Of a DNA stretch of 64,000 nucleotides, positions 55,387 to 64,000 are shown in pieces. The position numbers and the translations under genes are program-made. Every line of letters begins with the position of its first letter. Position 1 is the first letter of the stretch. Source of the DNA: Luteolibacter sp. Y139. Lineage in GTDB: Bacteria; Verrucomicrobiota; Verrucomicrobiia; Verrucomicrobiales; Akkermansiaceae. A model generated the notes under the pieces. It saw nothing but the letters and a program-made list of their open reading frames with translations. It was not told the DNA's origin and made no database searches. The DNA is taken from assembly GCF_038066715.1 (NCBI RefSeq), contig NZ_JBBUKT010000001.1, positions 1,054,001 through 1,118,000 on the forward strand, read 5' to 3'.

Positions 55387-55413
55387 TGAGAAGAGAAACC
55401 AGACAGGATCAGC

Positions 55414-57018
55414 TCAGTAGTCAGCCGGGCCGTTGACACCACCAGCAGCCTGCTCCGGGGTGATCTTGAGCGCCTTGTAGCCGCCGATCGCCTTGAAGAA
55501 GACCAACAGCAACAGGTAGATCACGGCCATGGTGGCCGGGATGAAGGAGTCGGCCTTCAGGGTCTTGCGGTCACCGATGATGCTGGCCTCGGAAAGCGTC
55601 TTCTGTTCTTCCGTGCGCTCTTCCGGCTTCGCCGTCTGGGCGGCGGAAAGCTTGGTGCCGTCGAGGCCCGTCACTGGTTCGAGGAACAGGAAGGAGCCCG
55701 GCTTCTCGGCCTTATTGGCCTCGTAAACGGCGGGAGCGGTTTGCTTGAGGTGCTCCACGGTGAAGCGGTCCTTCGCATAGCCAAGTCCCGGGCCGCCAAG
55801 CAGACCGGCGGACATCATGCCAATGCCACCCATGATCGACATGGCGATGGCACCCGTGCGCGGGAAGCGGTCACCGATGACCGCCAGCATGGTCGGCCAA
55901 AAGAAGGTCTTGCCGAGCGCGTAAACGCCGAGGGCTCCGAGCGCCACGGCGAAGCTGGTGATGTTACTGACGAGGTTGAGGCCGATCACGGCAAGGATCG
56001 CGCAGATGACCAGCAGGCCGATTGGCGAAACCTTCAGCTTGCTTTCGATGAAGTGAGCGCAGAAGCGCAGCGTGAACATCAGGAACGAGGTGAACACGAA
56101 CAGAATCTTGCCTTCCGTGGGAGAGAGGATGTTACCCGTGATGTTCTGGATCCAGCCGTCAGTGCCGAGTTCAACGGCACCCACCAGGGCGTGAGTGATG
56201 AAGAGAACGAAGAGAAGGAGCGAGCCAATGGAGAACTGGGTGAGGACACCCACGACCACCACGATGACACCACCAACGGCCCACGAAGCCGCTTGGGGAA
56301 GATGAAGGGCGTTCTGGAAGAACAGCACCAGCAGGTAGGCAGCAACGGCGGAGCCGAGGATACCCACTTCCTTGAGCATGTCGCCGACCTTGAGACCCTG
56401 GGCAGCAGCTTCCGATTTCGGGAACGATTGGCCGAGGAAAGCGAACCCGTAGAGGATCACGGGAATCAGGAAGAGACCGAGCTGGATCTGCCAGGAGACG
56501 CCGGCACCGCCGAGCGTCCAGCCGATCACGCCGCCGACGACCATCCCTGCCGGCCACGAAGCGTGAAGGATGTTGAGGTAGTGAGTGCGGTTCTGCGGGA
56601 AGAGCGTGGCGACCAGCGGGTTGGCGACGGCTTCAAGCGTGCCGTTGGCCAAGGCGAACACGAACGTGCCCCAGTAGAGGAAATTGTAGGCAGTCTCCTG
56701 GGACTGGCCCTTGTGCGCGGCGAAGGTGATGAGCGCCGAGACCACGTGGAAGAGGAAGGCCGCGAAGACCAGCTTGCCGTAGCCGATCTTGTCCACGATC
56801 ACACCACCGATGATGATGCCGAAGCAGAAGCCGGTGAAACCTGCCCCGCCGATGTCACCCAGCTGGGTCCCGGTGAAGCCGAAGTCGGCGGCCCAGTTGG
56901 CGAGGATGCCGCCGCGGACACCGAAGCCGATACCGGCAGCCAGAATGGCGAGGAAACCGGCCCATAGGAGCCGTTTGGCATTATGAGCGACGGGTTGATC
57001 GCTGAGTGTTGTGGTCAT
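55414..57018 (-). CDS. MFS transporter with long C-terminal insertion
   Basis: A protein of 534 residues with 12 predicted helices. The first half has [20 protein letters not shown] and a loop-2 region [13 protein letters not shown]. Between helices 11 and 12 lies a hydrophilic insert of about 90 residues (about 415-500; [40 protein letters not shown]), longer than usual. Substrate unknown; a sugar or other organic solute is possible. No metabolic genes are adjacent. Confidence 0.88.
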   Translation of the reverse strand: MTTTLSDQPVAHNAKRLLWAGFLAILAAGIGFGVRGGILANWAADFGFTGTQLGDIGGAGFTGFCFGIIIGGVIVDKIGYGKLVFAAFLFHVVSALITFAAHKGQSQETAYNFLYWGTFVFALANGTLEAVANPLVATLFPQNRTHYLNILHASWPAGMVVGGVIGWTLGGAGVSWQIQLGLFLIPVILYGFAFLGQSFPKSEAAAQGLKVGDMLKEVGILGSAVAAYLLVLFFQNALHLPQAASWAVGGVIVVVVGVLTQFSIGSLLLFVLFITHALVGAVELGTDGWIQNITGNILSPTEGKILFVFTSFLMFTLRFCAHFIESKLKVSPIGLLVICAILAVIGLNLVSNITSFAVALGALGVYALGKTFFWPTMLAVIGDRFPRTGAIAMSIMGGIGMMSAGLLGGPGLGYAKDRFTVEHLKQTAPAVYEANKAEKPGSFLFLEPVTGLDGTKLSAAQTAKPEERTEEQKTLSEASIIGDRKTLKADSFIPATMAVIYLLLLVFFKAIGGYKALKITPEQAAGGVNGPADY

Positions 57019-57258
57019 AAGGTTTCTTGGGAAGTGGCGGTCTGTCTAACGGTCGTCGGAAAGCATGGCAAGCATGCGGAATGGCAGCGGGCAACGGTTT
57101 TGCCGGACCTTTCCTTTCTCCGATGTCGCAATCATCCAAGGCTCCGACGAGAAAACTACCCTAACGATCGCTTCCCTGCATCAGCGGGCGCTGGACACAC
57201 GAACAGCAGCCGCCGCTGGCGGGTTGAAGCCCGGCCAAAACGCGTCCAAGCTCCTGCC

Positions 57259-57630
57259 GTGAAAGAGGGCCTTGACTACTCCCCGAAGATCGATCCGCTG
57301 CGGCAGCATTGCCCGGTGCGCGCCGCACTCGACGTGCTGACCGGGCGCTGGAAGCCATCCATTCTCTGGGAAATCAAGGATGGCACGCGGCGGTTTTCGG
57401 ACATTCAGGGCACTTTGCCCGGCATCAGCGCGCAGGCACTGACCGTGCAACTCCGGCAATTGGAAGCGGATGGCATCCTGGAGCGGACCGTCTATCCGGA
57501 AATTCCGCCGCGGGTGGAGTATGCCCTCACCGATCACGGCCGCTCGCTCGCGGTGCTGATGGACGAGTTGGAAAACTGGGGAAGCAAGCACCTCGAGCGG
57601 CAGGGCAAGACGCCGGCGACCCGGTGCTGA
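57259..57630 (+). CDS. HxlR-type winged-helix transcriptional regulator
   Basis: A protein of about 123 residues. Family marks: CPVRAALDVLTGRWKPSILW, TRRFSDIQGTLPGISAQALT, QLRQLEADGILERTVYPEIP and RVEYALTDHGRSL. The near-N-terminal Cys (HCPVR) corresponds to the redox-sensing cysteine of YodB/HypR-type members. The start is uncertain: GTG 57259 fits the family, with no good ribosome site. It probably regulates the azoreductase gene that begins 87 bases downstream; inverted repeats lie between them. Confidence 0.85.
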   Translation: MKEGLDYSPKIDPLRQHCPVRAALDVLTGRWKPSILWEIKDGTRRFSDIQGTLPGISAQALTVQLRQLEADGILERTVYPEIPPRVEYALTDHGRSLAVLMDELENWGSKHLERQGKTPATRC

Positions 57631-57644
57631 ATTCAGGATACTCG

Positions 57645-57668
57645 CTCACATCTTCGTGAGTGGCTCAC
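57645..57668. promoter_or_regulatory. Candidate operator between hxlR and the azoreductase gene
   Basis: CTCAC (57645-57649), GTGAG (57656-57660) and CTCAC (57664-57668) form two overlapping inverted repeats, one of them GTGAG-N3-CTCAC. Position 50 bases ahead of the azoreductase start suits an HxlR-type operator; inference only. Confidence 0.45.
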
Positions 57669-57717
57669 AATCTTGGGACGAAGCGGAAGACTCCGGAGCA
57701 TGCCACGCTGGCGGTGT

Positions 57718-58350
57718 ATGAAGACACTGCTCGTTATCGACTCCAGCGCCCGCTCAAACCGCTCCACCACCCGCGCCCTCACCCATCGCTTCGCCGAAGC
57801 ATGGAAGGGACGATTCGGAGACTCCGCCGTGATTCACCGCGATCTCGGCGCGAATCCACCGCCTGCCATCGACGATGCTTGGATCGCCTCCGCCTTCGGG
57901 CCGCCCAACGGCGAGACGCCGGCAGCGCTCTCCAGAAGCGAGACCTTCATCAGCGAACTCTTCCAAGCGGACGTGATCGTGATCGGCGCTCCGATGTACA
58001 ACTTCGGCATGCCCGCAGCCTTGAAGGCTTACTTCGATCAGATCGTGCGCGTCGGCCGCACCTTTGATTTCGCGGAGGATCCCGAGAATCCTTACAAGCC
58101 CCTGATTCCCGCGAAGCCTGTCGTGGTCGTGACTTCCAAGGGCTCCGGCGAATACGAAGCGGGCGGCATGCTGGAGAGCCTGAACTTCCTCGAACCCCAC
58201 TTGGCCACCATCCTCGGTTTCATCGGGCTCGGCAATATCGCCTACGCGAAAGTGGCGCGCGAGGAGTACAAGGACGAGCTGTGGCAGCAGATGGTGCGGG
58301 AAGCTGAAACCACGGTGGACCGCCTTGCCGCGGATCTCGCGATTTCCTGA
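57718..58350 (+). CDS. azoR: FMN-dependent NADH-azoreductase
   Basis: A protein of 210 residues of the AzoR/flavodoxin-like quinone reductase family. FMN-binding blocks: LVIDSSARSNRSTTRALTHR, APMYNFGMPAALKAYFDQIV and VVVTSKGSGEY. It reduces quinones and azo compounds by two electrons, protecting against electrophile stress. ATG 57718 gives the family N-terminus. It probably forms a regulatory pair with the HxlR gene. Confidence 0.94.
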   Translation: MKTLLVIDSSARSNRSTTRALTHRFAEAWKGRFGDSAVIHRDLGANPPPAIDDAWIASAFGPPNGETPAALSRSETFISELFQADVIVIGAPMYNFGMPAALKAYFDQIVRVGRTFDFAEDPENPYKPLIPAKPVVVVTSKGSGEYEAGGMLESLNFLEPHLATILGFIGLGNIAYAKVAREEYKDELWQQMVREAETTVDRLAADLAIS

Positions 58351-58363
58351 CCAGCAGGCTTTC

Positions 58364-61300
58364 CTAGTTCACCAGCTCGTAAACGACCCGGAGGAATTTT
58401 TTCTCGATGCCATTCCTTGGAACGATGTAGCCGGGGGAATTTTCGCTGACTCCCTCCTGAGTCCAGGTCTTGAGATCGGTGGAGGCTTCTCCGTGGCGCA
58501 CGATCCCCGGTGGCGCGGGAGGAACGACCAGCCAGACCTCCCACGGTGTCATGATCTGCGGGAACTTCGGCATGGAGGTGGGATTGTTCGGCAGGGTGCT
58601 GAACGCGTACTCGCCGACATTGCTCCAACCGTCGCCATCAAGGTCAGCGGAAGGAGCAGCCAAGGGATCTGCCGGATTGGCGAAGGTCGCGATCCAGCCG
58701 GTGAAGGCGGAAGCAACCACCAGCGTTCCATTGGCACTGCCGACAAAGCCGGGCGTGGTCACGGTGGCGACCACGGCATAGCTGCCGGCATTCAGTGGCA
58801 ACGTGGCCGAGCCATCGTAGGTGACCACCACCGTCACTCCGGACGGATCGGTGGTCACGCTGGCGGCCTTCGTCGAACCATCGTAGACGCTATTCAAGCC
58901 CGACAATTGAACGGTGACCGGAACCACCGGCGCATCTGCGATCTCAAGCGTGACACTGGACGGGGCCATCGCCGCAAAACCCGCATTGGCGGAAGGAATC
59001 GAAAGCACCAGCGACTCCGTTCCCTCGACCAGGGAATCCAGCAACGAGCCCACCTGGCCCGTGACGCTGGTTTGTCCCACCGGCAGCGTCAGCGTGAGCG
59101 AGCCAAAGAGATCGGCCGGGCTCGCCGTGCCGGAAACCTCAAGCGGAACCGCCACGGCCTGGGCGAGCGGCAGGGGCGTCGAAAGGGAAATACCCACGGT
59201 GGCCGAGGGATTGTTCTCCGACAGCGCGGTTCCCGAGCTTGTCAGCGAGAGCTGTGGCCGGAAGGGATCCAAGGCCGCGAGCGGGAAGAACTTCACGTCA
59301 TCGACGTTCCAGCCGTTGACGATGGTGGAGTTGTTATGCGCCAGCCGCCAGCGGAAGACGATGCTCTCGCCCGCCCAAGCAGCGGGCAACTTCACCCGCG
59401 TGCTGATGAAGCTCGATGCATTGCCCGTCCATGCCTCGCGGCCGTTGATGGCCGAGCCCGCACTCGCGGAAATCGTGCTGTTATAGTCACCGGCCAGCAC
59501 CGAGGCGGCGGAGTTCATCAGGTCAAACCACGCGCCACCATTCCGGGATGCCTCGAGGACGCCGCCGTCACGCGTGGACTCCAGCAGATACTGGTGGGCG
59601 AATTCCAAGATCCCTCCGCCCGCGCCAACCGTCATGGCCGGAGCAGAGAGAATCGCTTCGCCAGTGGTCGTGACCGATGGCGAGAACATTGAGTTCGTCG
59701 TACTCTTGGAGCGGATCGACGACACCACCCAAGGACTGCCAGATCCGGTGACCGATTGGCTCCACCCCGCCGGCAAGCTGGCGGACAAGTCGAAGTGTTC
59801 GTCGAGCGGTGCCGGCCCGAGCGAGGTTCCCAAGGTTAGAGAAAACGGCACCGCAGCCGAATAGCCGGTAGCATTCGCGGAAAGCTGGAGACTGACCGCC
59901 TGCCCGACGGTACCTGCCACCGCGAAGGTGAAGATCCTCTCGCCCGACTCCTCCCCGGGAGCCAGCGTGCCGAAATTCTGCGCATTGCCGAACACGGTCA
60001 CCCCCGCCAGTGCCGAAACCGATGCCGTGATATTGGTCGCCGTAAGGTTGCCGGCATTGGTGAGCGTGATGCCCAGCTGGATCGTTTCGCCGGGGTCGGG
60101 CGCGCCGTTCGCCCCGCTGTTGGATTCGGCGGCAAGACGCCGGGACGTGACGACAAGCTGGGGTGCCGGAGGAACCCCCTCCATCAGCACTTCCATCCGG
60201 TAGAGCTGGGCCCGGTCATTGGTCCCGCCGCGGACCCGGATGTAGTGGGTGCCAGCGGTGGTGAATTTGAAGGTCTTGATTTCCTCGGTGACACCCGCCG
60301 CCTGCGTCGGCGCGGTGGTCATCACCGTGGTGCCATTCGGCCCTAACAGATCAAGCACCAGATCCTGCTGGGTGGTGGGATCGAAGGCGGTCCCTGCGGT
60401 GCATGTGCCGTCGGAATTTTGAAGTCCTTCCAGGTAGGTGTCATTCACCGGATCTGAAGGAAGGATCGGATCGGAAGGGATGATGCGGACGGTCATCTGC
60501 TGGGTGGTGGCGGCCGTAAAGGAAAAGAGGTCGGTGTCGCTGTTGTCATCGATGCTCAGCCATTGCCACGAGGCCAGGGTGCCAGGCGTCAGGGAAATCG
60601 GCGTGGCATTGGCCGTGGTATCGTTGTTGCGGACGGAGTCGTGGACTTCCAGCGGGTCGCCGTAGTTCCGCTGGTGCGAGTAAATGTCATCGAACTGGCA
60701 GCCACGGAAACTGAGGTTGATGAAAGGCTCCATCAGCTTCGTCTGGTTCACCGGACAGACGTGGGCGAGGCCGAGCGCATGGCCGATCTCATGCTCCAGG
60801 ATATTGCGCAGCTTCAGCGAGGTGCTGCTGGTGTCGTTGATGTAGCTGTCACCGGTATCGATCACCACGTCGCCATTGTCCGGGTAGTAGGCATAGGCGA
60901 GCGTGTTGCTGTTGCCATCGATCAGGTGGCCGCTGATACGGATATCGCCGCGGGTGCCGAGTACGCCGTAGTCGCCGGTAGTGGTGACACTGTCGATTCC
61001 AACACCGTCGTCATTCGGCTCGTAGACGAAACGCAGGCCGGAGATCGCAGCCAGGTTGTCGAAGACGGCCTGGAAGACGGAAAACCATGGTTGCGCCGAG
61101 GCCGTACCGGTGGCGCTGCCGCCGTAGATCACCGCCATCCGGGCGCGCAGATTACTGGCATTGGAGGTGTCGCCCGAATCACTCGCAGTGATGGGCGTAC
61201 CATCCGGTACGATGCTCCAGGTCACGGTGACCGGCTGCCCTTGGGTGCCCTGATTGCTGCCATTGGTCGCGGTCCGGGTCCAGTGTCGGCTGACTTGCAG

Positions 61301-61816
61301 CGCTTGCACTCCGAAGGCTCCGGCTGCCGTGATCTTCTGTTCCGCCAGCAAGTAGGCCTGGACGATTTCCGGCGGCGTTCCCTGCTCCCAACACTGGACC
61401 CTCGGGGTATCGGTGGTGGCGAGTTGACCCGCATAGCGAGCGAGCCGGTCACCCTGTTCCCGGGTCAGGTGCGGATTCAAATCAATGTCCGCCAGCACCT
61501 CGTCAAGTGCCGCCTGCTTCCGTGCGGCCAGCTCCGCGGGTGATGGTGGCATGGCATCAGTCGCCGGGTCCTGAGGCGACGCACCGCGCAACGGCTTCCA
61601 AGGAATCGGCGTGAAAGCATCGTCCGTCTTCCCAAGCTCCGCCTCTCCCGCCTCGTCTGGAGAAGCTCCAAGCCGCGTGCCTCCCGCCGATCGATCACTC
61701 GACTTGGTGGCGGCCATCCCGGTCCTTTCTCCCGGTCCGGGTTGCCGCGTCACAGCCACAAAAACCCCGGCCAGCAACGCCAGCAAAAGCATCAGAGGGA
61801 CCCGAGAATGCTTCAC
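58364..61816 (-). CDS. Large secreted matrixin-like zinc metalloprotease, multidomain
   Basis: A protein of 1150 residues starting at GTG 61816 with a signal peptide (PLMLLLALLAGVFVA). After a propeptide-like region (about 30-200) comes a peptidase domain with HEIGHALGLAH (His342, Glu343, His346, His352), the HExxHxxGxxH zinc site, and a Met-turn at KLMEP. Then a bacterial pre-peptidase-type beta domain (about 400-555), a CARDB-like repeat domain (about 565-670), a jelly-roll-like domain (about 680-855), a Calx-beta-like domain (about 870-965), an MBG-like domain (about 975-1050) and an acidic DLDGDGWSNVGEYAF segment. Predicted to act outside the cell on protein substrates. Domain borders are approximate. 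Confidence 0.85.
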   Translation of the reverse strand: MKHSRVPLMLLLALLAGVFVAVTRQPGPGERTGMAATKSSDRSAGGTRLGASPDEAGEAELGKTDDAFTPIPWKPLRGASPQDPATDAMPPSPAELAARKQAALDEVLADIDLNPHLTREQGDRLARYAGQLATTDTPRVQCWEQGTPPEIVQAYLLAEQKITAAGAFGVQALQVSRHWTRTATNGSNQGTQGQPVTVTWSIVPDGTPITASDSGDTSNASNLRARMAVIYGGSATGTASAQPWFSVFQAVFDNLAAISGLRFVYEPNDDGVGIDSVTTTGDYGVLGTRGDIRISGHLIDGNSNTLAYAYYPDNGDVVIDTGDSYINDTSSTSLKLRNILEHEIGHALGLAHVCPVNQTKLMEPFINLSFRGCQFDDIYSHQRNYGDPLEVHDSVRNNDTTANATPISLTPGTLASWQWLSIDDNSDTDLFSFTAATTQQMTVRIIPSDPILPSDPVNDTYLEGLQNSDGTCTAGTAFDPTTQQDLVLDLLGPNGTTVMTTAPTQAAGVTEEIKTFKFTTAGTHYIRVRGGTNDRAQLYRMEVLMEGVPPAPQLVVTSRRLAAESNSGANGAPDPGETIQLGITLTNAGNLTATNITASVSALAGVTVFGNAQNFGTLAPGEESGERIFTFAVAGTVGQAVSLQLSANATGYSAAVPFSLTLGTSLGPAPLDEHFDLSASLPAGWSQSVTGSGSPWVVSSIRSKSTTNSMFSPSVTTTGEAILSAPAMTVGAGGGILEFAHQYLLESTRDGGVLEASRNGGAWFDLMNSAASVLAGDYNSTISASAGSAINGREAWTGNASSFISTRVKLPAAWAGESIVFRWRLAHNNSTIVNGWNVDDVKFFPLAALDPFRPQLSLTSSGTALSENNPSATVGISLSTPLPLAQAVAVPLEVSGTASPADLFGSLTLTLPVGQTSVTGQVGSLLDSLVEGTESLVLSIPSANAGFAAMAPSSVTLEIADAPVVPVTVQLSGLNSVYDGSTKAASVTTDPSGVTVVVTYDGSATLPLNAGSYAVVATVTTPGFVGSANGTLVVASAFTGWIATFANPADPLAAPSADLDGDGWSNVGEYAFSTLPNNPTSMPKFPQIMTPWEVWLVVPPAPPGIVRHGEASTDLKTWTQEGVSENSPGYIVPRNGIEKKFLRVVYELVN

Positions 61817-61948
61817 TATGCCTTAAGCGTTAACAAACGGAGAATTCCCTACAAGGAGGGACTTACCGGCAGATCATGAAAAACCCGTGAAACCGCGTCC
61901 GGCTCCTACGGTCGGACGGCCGCCATCCCGACCCCACCACAGCGCCAC

Positions 61949-61980
61949 AAAAAAGCCGGGAGGTTTCCCTCCCGGCTTTT
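61949..61980. terminator. Bidirectional terminator between rpsA and the metalloprotease gene
   Basis: Stem GCCGGGAGG / CCTCCCGGC with loop TTTC, flanked by six A and four T, so it can act on either strand. It ends rpsA on the minus strand. Confidence 0.92.
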
Positions 61981-62003
61981 GGAATCGTTGCTGACGCAGC
62001 GGA

Positions 62004-63713
62004 TCAGTCTTCGGACGGGCTCCACTCCTCGGCCTTGAAGGCGGCGAGGTTGAAGGCCTGCTCGAGGCCCACCATCTCGGAGGACGGGCGCAGGCTTTCG
62101 AAGCTGGCGCTTTCCTTCTTGAGATCGGCTTCGCTGTAGTTGACGGCCTTGATCGAGAGACCGATGCGGCGCTCGACCTTGTCGACCTTGATCACGCGGG
62201 CTTCGACTTCGTCGCCCACCTTGATCACGTCCTTCACCTTCTCCACGTGGTCTTCGCTGAGCTGCGAGATGTGGATCAGGCCATCGATGTCGCCATCGAG
62301 GCTGATGAAGGCGCCGAAGGAAGCGATCTTCGCCACGGTGCCCTTGACGAGGTCGCCCACCTTGAAGCGCTCGTCGATGTGGCTCCATGGATCGTCCTCA
62401 AGCTGCTTGAGGCCGAGCGAGACGCGCTGGTTGGCCTTGTCGATGGAGAGCACGATCGCTTCCACTTCGTCGTTCTTCTTGAGAACTTCGGAAGGGTGAT
62501 TGATCTTGCGGGTCCAGGACATGTCGGAGACGTGGACCATGCCGTCGATGCCTTCTTCCAGTTCCACGAACGCACCGTAAGCGGTGAGGTTGCGAACCGG
62601 GCCCTTGATGGTGGCGCCGATCGGGTAGCGGACTTCGATTTCGTCCCATGGGTTCGGCTCGAGCTGGCGGACACCGAGGGAGATCTTCTGCTCCTCGATG
62701 GAGATGCCGAGCACGACGGCTTCGATTTCCTGACCGAGTTCGAGAACATCGCTCGGGCGAGTGATGCGCTTGACCCAGGAGAGTTCGGACACGTGGACGA
62801 GGCCTTCGACACCGCGCTCGAGTTCGATGAACGCGCCGTATGGCAGGAGCTTGGTGACCTTGCCCTTGACGTGCGAGCCGATCGGGAACTTGCGCTCGAT
62901 GTCTTCCCAAGGATTGTCGGACATCTGCTTGAGGCCGAGGGAGACGCGCTCCTTCTCGCGATCCACATCCAGGATGACGACGTCGACCGGCTGGCCGATG
63001 ACGAGCATCTCGGAAGGATGGTTGATGCGGCCCCACGACATGTCGGTGATGTGGAGAAGGCCGTCCATGCCCTGCAGGTCGACGAACGCACCGAAGTCGG
63101 TGATGTTCTTGACTGCGCCGGTGACCTTGTCGCCGACCTTGACGGTGCGCAGGAACTGCTGGCGCAGCTCGGCACGCTCGGCCTCGATGACCTCGCGGCG
63201 GGAGAGAACGATGTTCTTCCGCTCGTCGTTGACCTTGACGATCTTGAATTCGTAGATGTTGCCGACGTACTCGTTGAGATCCTTCGGCGGGATGATGTCC
63301 ACTTGCGAACCTGGCAGGAAGGCTTCGACGCCGACATTGACGGTGAGACCGCCCTTGACGACCGACTTGACCTTGCCGCGAACGAGGCCGCCGTCTTGGA
63401 ACACCTTGACGATCTTTTCCCAGTTCTGCTTGTGAGCAGCCTTTTCCTTCGAGAGGACAACCATGCCCTCGTCGTTCTCAAGCTTTTCGAGAAGCACTTC
63501 GACTTCGTCGCCGGCTTCGATTTCTTCATCCTCGAACTCATTCGATGGGATGGCGCCCTCGGACTTGTAGCCGATATCGACGAGGACGACTTGCGGGCGG
63601 ATCTCGATGATCGTGCCCTTCACGATGGTTCCTTCGCGGAACTCGCGGAACTTGGAATCGATGAGATCGGCAAGTTCCTGATTGGTTGGGGATTCAAGCA
63701 CGTTAATGCTCAT
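62004..63713 (-). CDS. rpsA: 30S ribosomal protein S1
   Basis: A protein of 569 residues with six S1 (OB-fold) domains, the full-length bacterial form. Repeats are seen as VKGTIIEIRPQVVLVDIGYK, VRGKVKSVVKGGLTVNVG, VTGAVKNITDFGAFVDLQGM, VKGKVTKLLPYGAFIELERG, IKGPVRNLTAYGAFVELEEG and VKGTVAKIASFGAFISLDGD. It helps load mRNAs onto the ribosome. ATG 63713 (MSINVLESP) is chosen; the frame opens at 63791. No Shine-Dalgarno sequence is seen before the ATG, as is common for S1 leaders, which are often autoregulated. Confidence 0.97.
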   Translation of the reverse strand: MSINVLESPTNQELADLIDSKFREFREGTIVKGTIIEIRPQVVLVDIGYKSEGAIPSNEFEDEEIEAGDEVEVLLEKLENDEGMVVLSKEKAAHKQNWEKIVKVFQDGGLVRGKVKSVVKGGLTVNVGVEAFLPGSQVDIIPPKDLNEYVGNIYEFKIVKVNDERKNIVLSRREVIEAERAELRQQFLRTVKVGDKVTGAVKNITDFGAFVDLQGMDGLLHITDMSWGRINHPSEMLVIGQPVDVVILDVDREKERVSLGLKQMSDNPWEDIERKFPIGSHVKGKVTKLLPYGAFIELERGVEGLVHVSELSWVKRITRPSDVLELGQEIEAVVLGISIEEQKISLGVRQLEPNPWDEIEVRYPIGATIKGPVRNLTAYGAFVELEEGIDGMVHVSDMSWTRKINHPSEVLKKNDEVEAIVLSIDKANQRVSLGLKQLEDDPWSHIDERFKVGDLVKGTVAKIASFGAFISLDGDIDGLIHISQLSEDHVEKVKDVIKVGDEVEARVIKVDKVERRIGLSIKAVNYSEADLKKESASFESLRPSSEMVGLEQAFNLAAFKAEEWSPSED

Positions 63714-63870
63714 GGTGGTTTGGTTTGAGGTTAGGTTGTTGGTTTCGCTTTCCTTCCGACATTTGCCCCGATGGAAGAACCGGCGAGCCACGGGGCTCCA
63801 ACTGCCCGCCGGTAATCTGAAAGGTGAAACGGGGCGGCGAACCTAGGTCGCAGGACCGGGTTGGCAAGCC

Positions 63871-63891
63871 GAAAAACCCCTGTTTTCAGGG
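63871..63891 (-). terminator. Terminator overlapping the stop of the PEP-CTERM gene
   Basis: Stem CCCTG / CAGGG with loop AAAA on the minus strand, then GTTTTT. The stem contains the stop codon of the gene above. Confidence 0.6.
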
Positions 63892-63999
63892 ACTTCTGCG
63901 GCGGCGGCGGAACACTAGCCCGGAAGCCGCCACAAGGAGCATCGCGGTCGCCGGCTCGGGAATCAGCCCGGCCTTCGAGTAGTCCACCACATAGCCGAG
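63886..63999 (-). CDS. C-terminal end of a PEP-CTERM surface protein, partial at window edge
   Basis: The last 37 codons of a gene that continues beyond the right edge. They read ...DYSKAGLIPEPATAMLLVAA and SGLVFRRRRRSP, which is a complete PEP-CTERM sorting signal: the PEP motif, a hydrophobic helix and a terminal arginine cluster. Such proteins are exported and processed by an exosortase and are linked with exopolysaccharide clusters like the one at 5793-10727. Product identity upstream is unknown. Confidence 0.88.
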   Translation of the reverse strand, partial: LGYVVDYSKAGLIPEPATAMLLVAASGLVFRRRRRSP

Positions 64000-64000
64000 G

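Overview
The window is GC-rich, gene-dense chromosomal DNA, most probably from a member of the Verrucomicrobiota (family-level guess: Verrucomicrobiaceae, Luteolibacter/Haloferula-like). This is inferred from several signs together: a fused LpxC-FabZ gene, a PEP-CTERM protein tail, an autotransporter-type beta-strand repeat protein with a D-rich C-terminal linker, ECF sigma factors translationally coupled to FecR-like or anti-sigma partners, a sulfatase, small proteins beginning with an NPYxPP-like motif, and a secreted YdjY-like protein. No rRNA, phage, transposase, plasmid or CRISPR signal was seen.

Layout. (1) 1-2655, minus: an ECF sigma factor overlapping a putative anti-sigma partner that runs off the left edge, then a short chain of overlapping genes (PLP-binding YggS, DUF971, an NPYAPP membrane protein) following a tail-specific protease. 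(2) 2655-10727, minus: the protease, a PDZ protein and an exopolysaccharide export set (short Wza-like protein, Wzc-like tyrosine kinase, outer-membrane beta-barrel, proline-rich secreted protein). (3) 10769-11076: two divergent tRNA-Gly genes. (4) 11110-15746: DNA and RNA maintenance genes (Mpg glycosylase, Nif3-like protein, RluA-type pseudouridine synthase), the LpxC-FabZ fusion for lipid A, and two unknowns. (5) 15771-25828: a PcfJ-like orphan, a [2Fe-2S] protein, an RlmI-like methyltransferase, a tandem family of secreted proteins sharing a 'KPGF' module, a MidA-like methyltransferase, a cyclophilin, an L,D-transpeptidase and a NupG-like transporter. (6) 25883-29424: proBA, a zinc ribbon protein, hisI and rplS. 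(7) 29540-32611: a three-gene operon for envelope or secreted proteins. (8) 32736-37500: two overlapping sulfotransferases and a pyruvate phosphate dikinase with lysine/alanine-rich tails. (9) 37589-49456: a secreted caspase-like protein divergent from a signalling run (PAS histidine kinase, response regulator, ECF sigma, FecR-like protein, very large beta-strand repeat protein). (10) 49542-58350: sulfatase, FUSC-type membrane protein, ferritin-like protein, Nudix hydrolase, membrane protein, MFS transporter and an HxlR regulator next to an azoreductase. (11) 58364-64000, minus: a large secreted matrixin-like metalloprotease, ribosomal protein S1 and the C-terminal end of a PEP-CTERM protein.

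How it fits together. Much of the window serves the cell envelope: lipid A synthesis, peptidoglycan cross-linking, exopolysaccharide export, sulfate addition or removal, and several large secreted proteins. Two separate sigma/anti-sigma pairs point to envelope-responsive transcription. Housekeeping genes (rpsA, rplS, proBA, hisI, ppdK) are scattered between. The least-explained parts are the KPGF-module family, the caspase-like secreted protein, the triple motif in the anti-sigma partner, the proline-rich partner in the polysaccharide cluster, and the lysine-rich tails on the dikinase. All functions are read from sequence motifs by eye; no database search was run.
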